From Lachnoclostridium sp. UBA7482 (GTDB taxonomy: Bacteria; Bacillota; Clostridia; Lachnospirales; Lachnospiraceae), in assembly GCA_002479645.1 (NCBI GenBank), contig DLOO01000037.1, forward strand, positions 1,209 to 12,318: DNA of 11,110 bases. Reading direction: 5' to 3'. Every line of letters starts with the position of its first letter. Positions within the stretch are counted from its first letter, which is position 1. The translations under genes and the position numbers were made by a program. This document shows positions 1 to 6,504 of the stretch, piece by piece. A model generated the notes under the pieces. That model was not told the DNA's origin. It saw only the letters and a list, made by a program, of their open reading frames with translations, and did no database searches.

Positions 1-308
1 TGGCAATATGGAGAGTGCTGCCCGCTCCGGCAATTCGATTAACCGAATTCAGCACGGGCAGTTTCGATACAAAATTAAGCACATTTGACACAATTATCAG
101 TGCAATCAAAGCACAGAGAAAGACAACGACATACACGGCGCATCGAATAATGATTACCGCAATTGTTTTGGAGATATATTCCCCTGCAGCCTCTGCTCCT
201 ACTTTTTCATAGTTTTTCTTCGTATTGTGCTTTTCCAGCTGTTTCTTGATTGCATCCGGAAGTTCTAATTTCTGAATATCCGACTTGGCAGCACTCTCCA
301 TATTGCCA
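1..308. repeat. Perfect 22-bp inverted repeat reaching the window edge (1-22 and 287-308)
   Basis: Bases 1-22 are an exact reverse complement of bases 287-308, and the match ends at 23/286. Both copies lie inside the CvpA-family gene; the 287-308 copy encodes part of the sequence LGNMESAAK. The family signature of the protein breaks exactly where the terminal copy begins. The likeliest cause is an inverted chimeric read or assembly fold-back at a contig end. A genuine inverted repeat is possible but less likely. Confidence 0.9.
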
Positions 309-532
309 AGTTCCTCTAACTTCAAGGCGTCATAAACATGGTCGGCCACAGGGTTCATAACCGCTTCCTGCTCAACTAAAACATTGGAAACCACCGGTCC
401 GACCATCGACGCAATGATAAGCGCGACGATAAAAGAGCACAGATGAAAAACACTCTTCACAAATCCCGCATGCCATCCCAGACCAATACAGATGGCTGCA
501 ATTGCCGCAACAAGAATCAATACCCAGTTCAT
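1..532 (-). CDS. CvpA-family inner membrane protein, 3' end missing or chimeric
   Basis: Starts at an ATG behind a GGGGGA Shine-Dalgarno that overlaps the end of the DUF5711 gene (10 nt between the genes), so the two are probably co-transcribed. The visible 177 residues show membrane segments at about 3-20, 27-50 and 120-150. The CvpA-family signature LPVLNSVNRIAGA lies at about 158-170, after the third segment. CvpA proteins are small polytopic membrane proteins, named from colicin V production and linked to envelope functions; the exact role here is unknown. The loop between segments two and three (residues 51-118) is longer and more charged than I expect. After residue 170 the usual hydrophobic LGL-type continuation is replaced by GSTLHIA. 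Those codons are the reverse complement of an internal part of the same gene, so the last 22 bases are probably not the true sequence. The family call rests on topology and this motif. Confidence 0.75.
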   Translation of the reverse strand, partial: MNWVLILVAAIAAICIGLGWHAGFVKSVFHLCSFIVALIIASMVGPVVSNVLVEQEAVMNPVADHVYDALKLEELGNMESAAKSDIQKLELPDAIKKQLEKHNTKKNYEKVGAEAAGEYISKTIAVIIIRCAVYVVVFLCALIALIIVSNVLNFVSKLPVLNSVNRIAGAGSTLHIA

Positions 533-542
533 AGCATTCCCC

Positions 543-1706
543 CTATTGTCCTTCTTTTCCCTTTTCACCAATCAGACGAATTCGCTCGGCAAAGGTTTCT
601 CCAACAAGCAAATACGCTTTTCCGCCATCAATAGAATAAATCGCCTTCACATTTTTTGCAAGGGAAGTGTTCAGCTTCTCTGTTCCGCCAATTCGGTAAA
701 TATACATCTGCAATTCATTGTAGAGTACAACTTCACTATCAAATATTTCAAATCCCTCGTATCCCTCGGCAGCCTCTCTTTCATCGACAACCTTTCCTTT
801 TGTGTCATAAAGTCTTACCATGCATTTCCTGCCGAGTTCCTGCTGCTCCAGCAGGACGCCGATATACTGCTTGCTGTACGTAATATTTGCAATTTTTTCT
901 TTAACCTCTATCGTCGCCGTTTTCTCCGGGATTTCCTCCATTGAAAAAATATCAAATCCGTTTTCTCCAAATGCCACACAGGTATTGTTATTGATAAACT
1001 CAACATCTGCGTATAATACATCCTCATATTTTTCCAAACCAACTAATCCATCAACATAGTTTTCACCAATATCGCCAAAATTGTAAAAGGTCAACTGGCT
1101 CACAAGCTTTTCATTAACAAATTCCACATAAGAGGTTACCAGCTTTGTGCCGTCTTTGGAAATTGCAACATCCACAGGAAATCCGCTGTTTGCAACCAGA
1201 GTATTCATCTCCACAAGGCACTTACCATCTTTGCTGTAAAGAGCAATATAATCCTGCACCCCATCGTCCATCAGAACCGCTACGACTCCCTGTTCCGACA
1301 CGGTCACCTTCTCAATCGGATAATTCGTCGTAATCGGATGCGCCGCCCCCGTACCGTCAAATATGTACAGGCTTTTCGCATCATAATCCGCAACAACCGC
1401 ACTATTCCCGCAAACATCACATACAGGACTGCTCATGCTGTAAGAAACATTCCACAATGCCTCACCTTCCTTGCCGATAACCGATGCGCCGTCGCGTGAA
1501 TAGCGGAAAACACCGTTTCCAAGGGCAACATAGCCCGCGGAACTATTCATCTCCAACGTAATGCTTTTTTCAACATCATACGTCAGATAGGTCTTGTTTT
1601 TGTTTTTTCTAATATAAAGGGCAAGAATTACCAAAAGGACAACCAAAAGGACTGCACCTATAATCAGAAGATACTTGATTTTCTGTTTTGTAGTTAATGT
1701 CTTCAC
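543..1706 (-). CDS. DUF5711 family membrane-anchored protein
   Basis: I choose the GTG at 1706 (387 aa) because AGGAG lies five bases upstream. The longer GTG start at 1742 (399 aa) has no Shine-Dalgarno and falls in the leader. The protein has a short basic N-terminus, one membrane helix at about residues 11-32, a basic stop-transfer stretch (RKNKNK), then a long extracytoplasmic beta-rich domain. That domain repeats motifs of the type 'YIFDGTG', 'YSKDGKCLVEM', 'VDVAISKDGTKLVTSYVE' and 'LYDTKGKVVDE', as in a beta-propeller of WD40/PQQ style. This matches DUF5711, a family of unknown function in Clostridia. It sits between the pseudo-MPN gene and the CvpA-family gene on the same strand and has its own promoter. 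The propeller fold is inference from repeats; no catalytic residues are apparent. Confidence 0.8.
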   Translation of the reverse strand: MKTLTTKQKIKYLLIIGAVLLVVLLVILALYIRKNKNKTYLTYDVEKSITLEMNSSAGYVALGNGVFRYSRDGASVIGKEGEALWNVSYSMSSPVCDVCGNSAVVADYDAKSLYIFDGTGAAHPITTNYPIEKVTVSEQGVVAVLMDDGVQDYIALYSKDGKCLVEMNTLVANSGFPVDVAISKDGTKLVTSYVEFVNEKLVSQLTFYNFGDIGENYVDGLVGLEKYEDVLYADVEFINNNTCVAFGENGFDIFSMEEIPEKTATIEVKEKIANITYSKQYIGVLLEQQELGRKCMVRLYDTKGKVVDEREAAEGYEGFEIFDSEVVLYNELQMYIYRIGGTEKLNTSLAKNVKAIYSIDGGKAYLLVGETFAERIRLIGEKGKEGQ

Positions 1707-1752
1707 TTTTTCTCCTATCTGCTTGCCACCTGTCAGCGACACTGTACTTTTT

Positions 1753-1770
1753 CAATCGGTTAGCCGATTG
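1753..1770. promoter_or_regulatory. Perfect dyad CAATCGG-N4-CCGATTG in the DUF5711 leader
   Basis: A perfect 7-bp arm palindrome with a 4-base centre lies 14-31 bases after the -10 box and upstream of the Shine-Dalgarno of the DUF5711 gene. The position fits a repressor operator or a leader hairpin. It is not a good terminator in the gene direction: it is followed by AAAAAG, not a T-run. Read on the plus strand a T-rich stretch follows about 7 bases later, but no plus-strand gene ends there. Confidence 0.45.
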
Positions 1771-1783
1771 CTTATCATTTTTT

Positions 1784-1792
1784 ATTATACCA
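1784..1792 (-). promoter_or_regulatory. Extended -10 promoter (TGGTATAAT) for DUF5711
   Basis: On the minus strand a perfect TATAAT is preceded by TG-N, the extended -10 form that can work with a poor -35. No good -35 hexamer is visible 16-18 bases upstream. Transcription would begin near 1777, about 70 nt before the chosen GTG start, with the dyad inside the leader. Confidence 0.6.
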
Positions 1793-1813
1793 TATATTCC
1801 GACCACGTTTCCA

Positions 1814-2734
1814 CTATTTTTTCGTCAGGATTTGCTTTGTGAACAAACGAACCGCCTCAGCAACCTGATCCATATTATGGTATTGCGAATATACAAAAAT
1901 AACAAGCAAAATCACGAACACAAATCCGGTAGTAAACGTGATAACGGAAAGCATCGAACATTTCTTCAATGGCTGCGCAATCTTCTCAACGCCTGTCTGC
2001 AAGCTGTCGCGTCCTTTTTTCAAGCACTGCGCCACCTGCTCGGAAACAGAAGCATTCCCATCCTCACGAAATCGCGTTCTGATTGCCTCTGCCGTGCGAT
2101 CCCCGATTGTCGGCTCTTTATTCTGCCAATGATGTTCCACCATGTATTCCTGCATCGGCAGATTGCGTTCATAAAAAACGTAATATCCGTTCAGAGGCTT
2201 TCTGCGATGGGCATTGATACAAAAATCAAGGGTTTGCTCGTATAAGTTATAAGTAGCCATGCACAATTCGCGATCGCCAAACCAGGATTTTCCGATTTTT
2301 TCATACTCAAGCTCGCCTCCCAGCAAAAAAGCCGGAAGCTGAAGCATCCACCCAAGAAATTGATACTCCGGGAAATACATACCCTGCAAACGCAAGATTT
2401 CATCATTGATCAAGGGACTGTTGTCCGCTTTCAGACACTCCTCTGTCAGTTCTGCTTTTGCAGCGCCATTCAGATACCACTGCCGGCTGCCGTCAACAAA
2501 TTCCACTTCACCGAAAATCGCTAACAGGCAACCACTCTCCACCGATTCTTCCCCCAAATGCATCAGATAACTGCTGACATAATCCTCAACAAAAATATGC
2601 TCATCAGCATCGGGATGTCCAACCTGACGAAAGCAGCTTGGCGGCTGCTTCCGTTCTTTATAACAAACTTCCAGCGCCGTACACATGGTCTGCTCCCGGT
2701 CGTCACTGTCGTTATCACACAAATACTCCATCAT
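1814..2734 (-). CDS. Tail-anchored protein with degenerate MPN/JAMM-like domain
   Basis: Start set at the ATGATG at 2734 because a strong GGAGGAGG site lies just upstream; an in-frame ATG at 2773 lacks one. The protein is 306 aa. Residues about 40-200 hold EDYV, then a strand FGEVEF (about 74-79), later PEYQFLGWMLQLP (about 122-134), and then GYYVFYERNLPMQEYM. The G-W-x4-P pattern after a hydrophobic strand mirrors the JAMM core GWxHxHP, but both histidines are leucine here. An enzymatic isopeptidase role is therefore unlikely and a binding role more plausible. A membrane helix lies at about 261-282, leaving a short C-terminal tail. I recall similar unnamed proteins in Lachnospiraceae, but the MPN relationship is my inference. 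The gene is divergent from yyaC and upstream of DUF5711, which has its own promoter. Confidence 0.75.
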   Translation of the reverse strand: MMEYLCDNDSDDREQTMCTALEVCYKERKQPPSCFRQVGHPDADEHIFVEDYVSSYLMHLGEESVESGCLLAIFGEVEFVDGSRQWYLNGAAKAELTEECLKADNSPLINDEILRLQGMYFPEYQFLGWMLQLPAFLLGGELEYEKIGKSWFGDRELCMATYNLYEQTLDFCINAHRRKPLNGYYVFYERNLPMQEYMVEHHWQNKEPTIGDRTAEAIRTRFREDGNASVSEQVAQCLKKGRDSLQTGVEKIAQPLKKCSMLSVITFTTGFVFVILLVIFVYSQYHNMDQVAEAVRLFTKQILTKK

Positions 2735-2766
2735 CGTCCTCCTCCATGTTAAGCTTTTCCCAAAGC

Positions 2767-2796
2767 ATAGCATGAATAGCGCGGAAATATTGTCAA
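2767..2796 (-). promoter_or_regulatory. Candidate sigmaA promoter for the pseudo-MPN gene
   Basis: On the minus strand a perfect TTGACA (2791-2796) is followed after 18 bases by TGCTAT (2767-2772), a weak -10. The predicted start near 2760 gives a leader of about 26 nt before ATG 2734. The perfect -35 is the main support. Confidence 0.4.
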
Positions 2797-2905
2797 ATCA
2801 AGACGTGTCCACCGGAAATACCTATTTATGATTGACAGCATTATCAAATATATTTTTCGTATTTCCATAAATTTTGTTTTTTCGTATTTAGAAAATTTAA
2901 TATGG

Positions 2906-2934
2906 GTGTATTTTTTCCGGAAACGGCAATAATC
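2906..2934 (+). promoter_or_regulatory. SigmaF-like forespore promoter for yyaC
   Basis: GTGTA (2906-2910) and GGCAATAATC (2925-2934) are separated by 14 bases. From memory, the Bacillus sigmaF consensus is GYWTA, about 15 bases, then GGnrAnAHTr. The -10 element fits at all but the last base and the -35 at four of five. The distance to the ATG at 2964 is right, and I recall B. subtilis yyaC as a forespore gene. An alternative is a sigmaA -10 TAATAT at 2898-2903 with a poor -35. Confidence 0.4.
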
Positions 2935-2963
2935 ATAGCAACAAGGCACAGAAAGGTGTATCT

Positions 2964-3545
2964 ATGGCAAAAAAATCCCGCAAAAATCAAGTCTTTTATT
3001 TTAACGCACAGGATCCCTGCGCAGCGATTGAATTCGGAAATGTTTTCCGGGGACTGTTAAATCGTTACAGTTCCCCTCGCAGGGACTTGATTTTTCTATG
3101 CATCGGCACAGACCGCGCAACCGGAGACTGTCTCGGCCCTCTTCTCGGCGAAAAACTCGAGGAAATGTCTCTGCCTTTTCCGGTATACGGCACACTTCAG
3201 CATCCCGTTCATGCACAAAATCTGAAAGAAACCATTGAAGCCATCCGATTGCAATACGATAACCCGTTTATTGTGGCCGTTGATGCCTCTCTCGGGACAA
3301 GCGAGCATATCGGTTATATCACCCTGGGGGCAGGCTCCCTCAAGCCCGGTGCAGGCGTTGCCAAACAGCTTCCGCAAGTCGGTCAGCTGTTTATCACCGG
3401 AATTGTAAACCAAATGGGTCATGCAGAGCAGTTACTCCTTCAGACAACAAGGCTTCACCTCGTAATGCATTTGGCCGGGCTGATTTCGTCGGGCATATAT
3501 TATGCCCTTGCGACTCAGGAAGATTATTGCGAATTGAACAGCTAA
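2964..3545 (+). CDS. yyaC: Spore protease YyaC (DUF1256-family sporulation protein)
   Basis: The only plus-strand gene, 193 aa, close to the roughly 200 aa usual for YyaC. Start ATG has AAAGGTG five bases upstream. Characteristic blocks are FLCIGTDRATGDCLGPLLG (about 44-62), YGTLQHPVHAQNL (about 75-87), VAVDASLG (about 104-111), GAGVAKQLPQVG (about 130-140) and the conserved tail after ITGIVNQMG. The fold resembles hydrogenase-maturation (HybD-like) peptidases, with acidic residues D50, D55 and D107 as candidate metal or catalytic positions. YyaC proteins are restricted to endospore formers and are annotated as spore proteases, but the substrate is not firmly known. It is divergent from the pseudo-MPN gene and convergent with recR, and has a sigmaF-like promoter. 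This gene is the best evidence that the host makes spores. Confidence 0.9.
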   Translation: MAKKSRKNQVFYFNAQDPCAAIEFGNVFRGLLNRYSSPRRDLIFLCIGTDRATGDCLGPLLGEKLEEMSLPFPVYGTLQHPVHAQNLKETIEAIRLQYDNPFIVAVDASLGTSEHIGYITLGAGSLKPGAGVAKQLPQVGQLFITGIVNQMGHAEQLLLQTTRLHLVMHLAGLISSGIYYALATQEDYCELNS

Positions 3546-3551
3546 CTTAGA

Positions 3552-3575
3552 AAGGCCGGATAAACATCCAGCCTT
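3552..3575. terminator. Hairpin between convergent yyaC and recR, probable shared terminator
   Basis: Nine-base arms (AAGGCCGGA / TCCAGCCTT) enclose a 6-base loop in the 34-base gap between the two stop codons. Read as minus-strand RNA the single non-Watson-Crick position becomes a G-U wobble and the stem is followed by UUUCU, so it best serves the dnaX-ybaB-recR operon. On the plus strand the same position is a C-A mismatch. The U-tract is short, so efficiency is uncertain. Confidence 0.6.
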
Positions 3576-3579
3576 CCGC

Positions 3580-4176
3580 CTATAATTCGTTCCTTCCTTC
3601 GAGTGCACGCAGCAGCGTAACCTCATCAATGTACTCCAGATCACCGCCGACCGGCACGCCGCTGGCGATTCTGGTAATCTTAATGCCGGTAGGCTTGATA
3701 AGACGGCTGATATACATTGCCGTCGCCTCTCCCTCCAAGCTGGAATTCGTTGCGACGATTACCTCGTCCACGTCACCCTGTAAGCGAACAAGGAGTTCTT
3801 TCAGTTTAATATCATTGGGTCCGACTCCGAGCATCGGGGAAATCGCACCATGAAGCACATGATATACCCCTTTGTACTGACCGGTTTTCTCATAAGCCGC
3901 CAAATCTCTCGGATTCTCAACCACCATGATGGTACGATGATCCCTCTTTTCACTGGAGCAAATAGGACACACATCACGATCCGTAATAGTAAAGCACTCT
4001 TTGCAATAACGAACGTTTCGTCTCGCATCCATAATTGTCTGCGTTAAATGCTCCACCTGTTCTACAGGCAGATTTATCATATGAAATGCCAGTCGCTGCG
4101 CAGATTTCGAGCCTATTCCCGGCAAATGTCCCAGTTCTTCGATCAATTTACTGATATGTTCACTATAATATTCCAC
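3580..4176 (-). CDS. recR: Recombination mediator protein RecR
   Basis: 198 aa, the standard RecR length. It has a helix-hairpin-helix region [16 protein letters not shown] (about 18-33), a zinc site with C58, C61, C70 and C73 (CKECF...CPIC), and a Toprim domain from about residue 81 ([10 protein letters not shown], then [15 protein letters not shown]). A C-terminal Walker-B-like stretch includes [18 protein letters not shown]. RecR works with RecO and RecF to load RecA on gapped DNA. The start codon is GTG (4174-4176), and the upstream GAGTGGG is a weak Shine-Dalgarno lying 14 nt after the ybaB stop, so translation is probably helped by coupling to ybaB. Last gene of the dnaX-ybaB-recR operon. 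Confidence 0.97.
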   Translation of the reverse strand: MEYYSEHISKLIEELGHLPGIGSKSAQRLAFHMINLPVEQVEHLTQTIMDARRNVRYCKECFTITDRDVCPICSSEKRDHRTIMVVENPRDLAAYEKTGQYKGVYHVLHGAISPMLGVGPNDIKLKELLVRLQGDVDEVIVATNSSLEGEATAMYISRLIKPTGIKITRIASGVPVGGDLEYIDEVTLLRALEGRNEL

Positions 4177-4190
4177 GTCTGCCCACTCAA

Positions 4191-4532
4191 TTAAAAGCCA
4201 AATCCGCCAAGACCGCCCGCGATATCATTCATCATTTCACTGGACTCTGCTTCCATGTTACGAAGCGCCTCATTGGTTGCTGCCATAATCAAATCCTGAA
4301 GCATTTCAACATCATCGGGATCCACAACCTCGGGAGCGATTTCAATTCCGACAACTTCCTTCTGACCGCTCACACGTACCTTAACGGCACCGCCGCCCGC
4401 AGCTGCCTCCCAAATCTTGGTTTCAAGTTCCTTCTGCCTTTCCTCCATCTGACGCTGCATTCTCTGCGCCTGCTTCATCAGCTGATTCATATTTCCCGGC
4501 ATTGCTCCCGGAAATCCACCTCTTTTTGCCAT
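4191..4532 (-). CDS. ybaB: YbaB/EbfC family nucleoid-associated protein
   Basis: 113 aa, typical of the family. A Gly/Pro/Met-rich N-terminus ([21 protein letters not shown]) leads into a long charged helix ([19 protein letters not shown]), then the conserved core [30 protein letters not shown] and a second helix ending in a Gly-rich tail ([11 protein letters not shown]). These are dimeric, tweezer-like DNA-binding proteins and the gene almost always sits between dnaX and recR, as here. The AAAAGGAGAG site upstream is strong and the gap to the dnaX stop is 15 nt. Its exact role relative to DnaX and RecR is not settled. Confidence 0.96.
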   Translation of the reverse strand: MAKRGGFPGAMPGNMNQLMKQAQRMQRQMEERQKELETKIWEAAAGGGAVKVRVSGQKEVVGIEIAPEVVDPDDVEMLQDLIMAATNEALRNMEAESSEMMNDIAGGLGGFGF

Positions 4533-4547
4533 TGCCTCTCTCTCCTT

Positions 4548-6107
4548 TTATTCTGTTTCCTCGATTATAATATTTTTCAAACGCTGATTTAATACGGTGA
4601 TATCTACATATTTCCGGATAGATTCATCCTCCTCCAAAAGCTTCATCTCCACTTGGACGTCCTTCCCCGTCACACGTGCAATCAACTTTTGAATCTCATA
4701 CTTCTTTCCTTCCGTATTCATCAGCGTATAATCGGTCGCATTGTCAAAAACCAGCAACAAATGGTCGTTCTCCGTCACACTGGGGCGACAGGCTTCAAGC
4801 ACCGTACGTCCCGGCTGCGGAAACTGTCGCGTCAGGGCTTTCCAATCCCCGGCTACAACCTGTATATCTTCCGAAAGTGCTTTCGGCAAATCCACCGGCT
4901 CCGGCTCTTCTACTGCCATCGGCGCCGCTGCTGCCGCAACACCATTCTTCTTCAGACCGGCAACTTCCTCCTCCAGCAGGCGAATCCGGTCCAGTATACC
5001 GGAATTATCTGTATCGGTCTGCGGACGGCAAAGCCGAATCAATGCCATCTCAATAACAACTCGCTTCTGCGTCGAGAAACGAAGCTGGTTCGTCAATTCG
5101 CAAAGAACCTCAATATATCGCATCAACTGGTTTGTCTCAAACACCTTGGCTTCATGCATCAGCAATTCCATCTGTTCTGCCGAAATATCAAGTACGGAAG
5201 CCATATCCTGTCCGCCCTGCGCTAACAGAAGATTTCTCGCATACCATGTCAAATCAACAACAAATCGGTTTAACTCCCTGCCGGTTGCAATAACCTCTTC
5301 GAGCACATGAATACTCTCCGGCACATTGCCCTGTCGGATACGACGCAGCATCCTTGCAAATACTTCAATATCAACCGCGCCGAGCACCTCCAAAACACGC
5401 GCATAAGTGATTTCCTGTTCAAAATAAAAGGATACACAACGTTCCAGGAGACTGAGTGCGTCTCGCATGGAGCCCTCTGCCAGTCTGGCAACGTAGTCCA
5501 TCGCAGCTGCATCGGTTTTTATATTCTCCCGGCTGCACAATTCCTGTAATCTCGCAGAAATTGTATCCAGTTCAATTCGCTTAAAATCATATCTCTGACA
5601 ACGGCTCAGAATCGTAATCGGGATCTTGTGTACCTCAGTCGTAGCAAGGATAAATACCACATATTCCGGGGGCTCCTCCAGCGTTTTGAGCAAAGCGTTA
5701 AATGCTCCGGTCGAAAGCATATGAACCTCATCGATGATATATACCTTATAATTGCCCTCCGTAGGCGAATAACGAACGGCCTCTACAATCTCCCGGATAT
5801 TTTCCACGCCATTATTGGAGGCGGCATCGATTTCGATTACATTCATAGAGCTGCCGCCGGCAATGGCCTTACACACACTACACGCATTGCAGGGATTTCC
5901 ATTTGCCGGATGCTCGCAATTGATTGCTTTTGCAAAAAGCTTTGCAACGGAAGTCTTTCCGGTTCCTCTGGTTCCGCAAAACAGATAGGCATGTCCGATT
6001 CGCTCGTGTGCAATCTGGTTGCGCAAAGTAGTAACAATAGGTTCCTGGCCTTTGACTTCCTCAAAGGAATCCGGTCGAAATTTTCGATACATTGCCGTAT
6101 ATGCCAT
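4548..6107 (-). CDS. dnaX: DNA polymerase III subunits gamma/tau
   Basis: 519 aa. The N-terminal AAA+ clamp-loader module is complete: the MAYTAMYRKFRP start typical of DnaX, Walker A GTRGTGKT (45-52), zinc site C64, C73, C76, C79, Walker B YIIDEVH (D126/E127), sensor-1 LATTE (about 154-158) and the arginine-finger motif SRC (168-170). A collar domain follows to about residue 360. After it come a predicted coiled coil (IRLLEEEVAGLKKNG), a short Ala/Pro-rich linker and a C-terminal tau-like domain (about 410-519). It loads the sliding clamp and couples polymerase to the replisome. The start has GGGAGG eight bases upstream and a promoter lies just ahead. I saw no obvious slippery A-run for a gamma frameshift product. 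Confidence 0.97.
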   Translation of the reverse strand: MAYTAMYRKFRPDSFEEVKGQEPIVTTLRNQIAHERIGHAYLFCGTRGTGKTSVAKLFAKAINCEHPANGNPCNACSVCKAIAGGSSMNVIEIDAASNNGVENIREIVEAVRYSPTEGNYKVYIIDEVHMLSTGAFNALLKTLEEPPEYVVFILATTEVHKIPITILSRCQRYDFKRIELDTISARLQELCSRENIKTDAAAMDYVARLAEGSMRDALSLLERCVSFYFEQEITYARVLEVLGAVDIEVFARMLRRIRQGNVPESIHVLEEVIATGRELNRFVVDLTWYARNLLLAQGGQDMASVLDISAEQMELLMHEAKVFETNQLMRYIEVLCELTNQLRFSTQKRVVIEMALIRLCRPQTDTDNSGILDRIRLLEEEVAGLKKNGVAAAAAPMAVEEPEPVDLPKALSEDIQVVAGDWKALTRQFPQPGRTVLEACRPSVTENDHLLLVFDNATDYTLMNTEGKKYEIQKLIARVTGKDVQVEMKLLEEDESIRKYVDITVLNQRLKNIIIEETE

Positions 6108-6140
6108 CAGCCTAACCTCCCGTCACACAAATATAGGTTC

Positions 6141-6169
6141 AGTTTATCACACCCCGATATAAAAGGCAA
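6141..6169 (-). promoter_or_regulatory. SigmaA promoter for dnaX-ybaB-recR
   Basis: On the minus strand TTGCCT (6164-6169), 17 bases, then TAAACT (6141-6146). Both hexamers match four of six consensus positions with ideal spacing. The predicted start near 6134 gives a leader of about 27 nt before the dnaX ATG. The rest of the 123-base gap (6108-6230) holds only short GC hairpins downstream of the small 89-aa gene and no clear terminator. Confidence 0.6.
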
Positions 6170-6230
6170 GACGCAGAAACAGACATCCGGCTCCCGGTAT
6201 TTCGCCTGTTATCAGGATTCTCTTCCCTTT

Positions 6231-6500
6231 TTATGAATCCTCCTCAAGCATCACAATTTCCAAATAATCAAACGGTATCTCCTCTGTAAAATTATCCCGG
6301 GAAAAACGCGTTTTTGAGCGTCTGCGAAAATCCCGGATATTGTTCTCAAGCCAAATCGGTTTCGCCAGGTCAAATTCTCTGCAAACCTGTTCGATTGCCC
6401 GAAACACCTTCTTAGTACGGTTATCTTCAGCAGAATCCTCAACCACCATATCCCGCAGCAGCTTCGCATCCTTCCACATCTTCGCCCACATCCGGAACAT
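6231..6500 (-). CDS. Conserved small protein of unknown function (89 aa)
   Basis: Start is the ATG at 6500, with AGGAG placed about eight bases upstream across the stop codon of the rhomboid gene, giving a 4-base gap and probable translational coupling. An in-frame start at 6659 lies inside the rhomboid gene and is rejected. The protein is soluble and charged, with no signal or membrane segment. It has an N-terminal amphipathic helix (MFRMWAKMWKDAKLLRDMVV), a second helix (KKVFRAIEQVCREFDL), a short PIWLENNIRDFRRRSKTRF block and an acidic C-terminus (FDYLEIVMLEEDS). I recall near-identical unnamed small proteins in other Lachnospiraceae, including the PIWL and FDYLEI blocks, so it is a real gene. 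I cannot assign a function. Confidence 0.8.
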   Translation of the reverse strand: MFRMWAKMWKDAKLLRDMVVEDSAEDNRTKKVFRAIEQVCREFDLAKPIWLENNIRDFRRRSKTRFSRDNFTEEIPFDYLEIVMLEEDS

Positions 6501-6504
6501 CTCT

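Noticed and set aside
1743..1813. Terminator for the pseudo-MPN gene formed by the 18-bp dyad
   Set aside because: In the direction of that gene the dyad is followed by A residues rather than a T-run, and the promoter for the next gene lies between the stop codon and the dyad.
2914..2923. Palindrome TTTCCGGAAA upstream of yyaC
   Set aside because: Only 10 bases with no partner; expected by chance in AT-rich spacer and overlapped by the proposed promoter spacer.
6108..6230. Possible SRP RNA upstream of dnaX
   Set aside because: Small SRP RNA genes often sit near dnaX in Firmicutes, but this 123-base gap has no GGNAG/GNAR tetraloop hairpin of the SRP core and instead holds a promoter.
5628..6236. 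202-codon plus-strand open frame antisense to dnaX
   Set aside because: It overlaps the highly conserved AAA+ module of dnaX and its translation is low in recognisable structure.
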